This document shows, one piece after another, positions 59,101 to 62,100 of a stretch of 64,000 nt of DNA. This stretch comes from Oscheius dolichura. Its lineage: Eukaryota; Nematoda; Chromadorea; Rhabditida; Rhabditidae. Location: the NCBI GenBank assembly GCA_932521035.1, contig OW051497.1:7316001-7380000 (forward strand), given 5' to 3'. Below the pieces are notes generated by a model, which had not been told where the DNA came from, did not search any database, and saw only the letters and a list, made by a program, of their open reading frames with translations. A program made the translations under genes and the position numbers. The stretch's first letter is position 1. Each line of letters starts with the position of its first letter.

Positions 59101-62100
59101 TATGCTGAAAAGAACAAAGATGTTGGACTCGAAGGTTCTTCAGAGAGGCACGGAGAAAGTGGAGCATCTCTGGCCGACAAACAGAAAGCAGAAGAAAAGG
59201 CCCACTACGAAGAAAGGAATAAGGACTTTGCTATGTCCGAGAGGGAAGAACAAGCTGGAAGTGACCAATTGGTGATCGAGGATAAACAACAGAGTAGAGA
59301 CACTACGGGATACGCTGAGCAGGGCAAACAAGTTGATATCAGCAAGGAAGGAGGGGAAGCTCATACTGCAAAGACCAGAAAATCCAAAGCTAAGGTAAAA
59401 GGAGCTGCAACAGCATATGCTGAAACTGGTGAGGATTACAAACTGGCCCATGGAGACGAGAAGGCAGAGATTTCCGATGCAGCTAAAAGTATGGGTCACG
59501 ATTCGTATGCAGAAGTCGGAGAGGATACCGGTTTGGAACGAGCTGACACCTTTGAAGCCGTTGAAGGAGCCGTTGGTGGAAAGAAAGAAAAGAAGAAGGC
59601 TAAGAGTGTCTATGCCGAGAAGAACGAGGAGGCAGCTCTGAGAAAAGAAGACTCGGATGCTACAGCTGAACACACTGCCCAAGGGAAAGCCGACAGTAGA
59701 GAAAGTTCTTCTTATGCTGAACAAGAGAGAGACGCTGGATTCGAAAGGGGACAAGACAAGGCTGAAGTTGAAGGTGGAGTTGGAGCTGTTGAAAAAACAA
59801 GAGCAAAGACTTCTTTGAGTCAGACTAGAAGAAAGGAAAAGCTGCAAAAGGAAGATTCTACAGCATCAGTTGAAAGCGTACAAAAGATGAAGAGAACAGA
59901 CTCTACGGGATATAGCGAGACATCTGAAGGAAAGCAGCTAACAGCAACACCCTCGAAAGAAGAGACATCAGTTCTCAAGAAGGCTCTATCCCGGGATACG
60001 ACCGAAGGCTCCTTTGGTGAAGATGGGTCCGTTCTGAAAAAACACAAAAGTCTGGCTAAGCTTCAAGGAGAGAAGAAGAAGGTTTCATTCGATGATGAAG
60101 TGCGCAGTCCCTCCAGCATTTCGGTTGAATCTCCATTGGCAAGAGACGATTCTCAGGATTCTATAAGTGCCGTACTTGGAGAACAGAAACCGAAAGCTAA
60201 GAAGACCATCAAGAAGAAAGGAGAAAAGAAGGAAGAGACGGAGGAGACCGAGGACGAAAAGACAACAACCTATGACATGAAAAGGGAAGAAGCGGCCGAA
60301 TCGGATAGTGCTGTTGCTGCGGAATCTCCACTGGAAACAGATACGCTGTCCATGCTCACTAAGAACATTTCCAAGGACCAGCCGAAATATCTGTCGGAGG
60401 AAACAGAAAAGCTCTTGAAGGCTAGGCGACACGCTCAGGCTACGTCAGATATTGCTGGCGCAGCAGCTAAACTGAGAAAAGTGAAGAGACCGAAAGCCAA
60501 GGAAGGAATTACTAAACAAGAAGAGGAAGATGCTGCTGTTGCTGAAGAAGAAGCGGATGAAGCTGGCGAAGTAAAGGAGCGCCGAGTCCTTCGAAGATCT
60601 AAAAACGTGGACATTGCAACAGATATCTCTGTAGACGAATTTGAACCGAAAGAGCAGTCAACAACAGCAGGAACCCGGATTGTTTCTGACCGCCCTCCAG
60701 CATTTGCTTCGTGTGAAAAGATTTTCACTGCAAGAGAAGGACGTCCACTGACCATTGCTGTACACCTCACAGCTACGGAAGCCCCTCCACAGGTTTCTTT
60801 TTAGTTTTTATTAAAGTAATAAATCTGTTTCTAGGTATTCGCCTTCATGAATGGAGAAGTTGTCCAGCCGAGCGAGGAGGTTCAGTTTATTTTAGAAGAA
60901 GACGGCAATGGCTACACAGCTATCCTTGCATTTGAAGAGGTGAAGAAGGAGGATGAAGGAAAGATTGAACTGGTGGCTATCAATGACTTTGGCTCAGACA
61001 AAGTCCAGCTCCAATTGGATGTGAAAAGTAATTATTTTATAAACCCCTTTCTAATGTAAACTTATAGAAGCTAAGCCATTTGAAGAACGCGACTATTTTG
61101 GCGAAGAATTCCAACCAGCTGAAATAGTGAAATCGCTCCGAGATGTGCATGTTCCCAAAGGCGACACAGCTCAGTGAGCGTTCGCTGTTTCCTGTTTAAT
61201 TTGTTTTTTTTAGTTTCACCGGTAAATTTGGTGGATACCCCATGCCCGAAATGGTTTGGCTGAAAAGTGGAAAAGAGATCAGTGTCATTTGTGATCCCGC
61301 CAAATATCACTTTGACTGTCAACCAGGTTCACTCTCAAAAAGAAATATTTAATAAGGGATTTTTCCAGACGGCACCTTCTCCCTGGAAATAGTCAATTGC
61401 ACTATCAGTGATGATGACGATTACAGTCTCTTGGTTGAAAACATTGGAGGAGTGGACAGTTGCAACTTCGAAGTGTATGTTGAATGCGATGGTAACTGCT
61501 GTACTGTATTTTATTTTTATTATTAATTTTTAGACATACCCGAAGAAGAAAGACGAAAGAGACGCAGAAGAATCAAGAAACTGAAGAAGAAGGGTGAGGA
61601 AGCCAGCTCGGGAGATGAAGCTCCCAAAGAGGAAGGCAAAAAGAGAAGGAGAATTAGACGGGTGAGTGGCTAATCTTTTTGCTTCATCATTATTATTAAT
61701 TTTCAGGTTGTTGAGCGAGCTTATCCAAACTCACCGCGCCTAACCCAGCTCATTCCACCAAGATTCGATAAGATCCTGTCTGATCATGATGCTATGGAAG
61801 GCGAACGGGTTGTTATGAGTGTTTCTACTTGCGGAACTCCGGAGCCACAGGTCCGCTTCTACCAGGGTGGAAGGCTGATCTCAGAAGATGACGATCGGGT
61901 AAGGAGTTCTTAAAATATCCTCATAAACATACTGTTTCAGTTTGAAATTCGTCACGAGGAGCCAAAACAACGACACTTGCTGATTGTAAAGGATATTCAA
62001 AAGGCTGAAGAGGCAGAATATGCCTGTCAAGCCATTAATCAAGCTGGAGAAGCTTGGTGTTTCTCTGATGTGTTTGTCCGTCCCGTTAAAGGTCCTGTTT

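Noticed and set aside
56695..59940. Late-embryogenesis-abundant (LEA) protein homology
   Set aside because: Words like YAEKTKNLK resemble LEA group 3 units, but the 35-residue period and titin context differ. The likeness is probably compositional.
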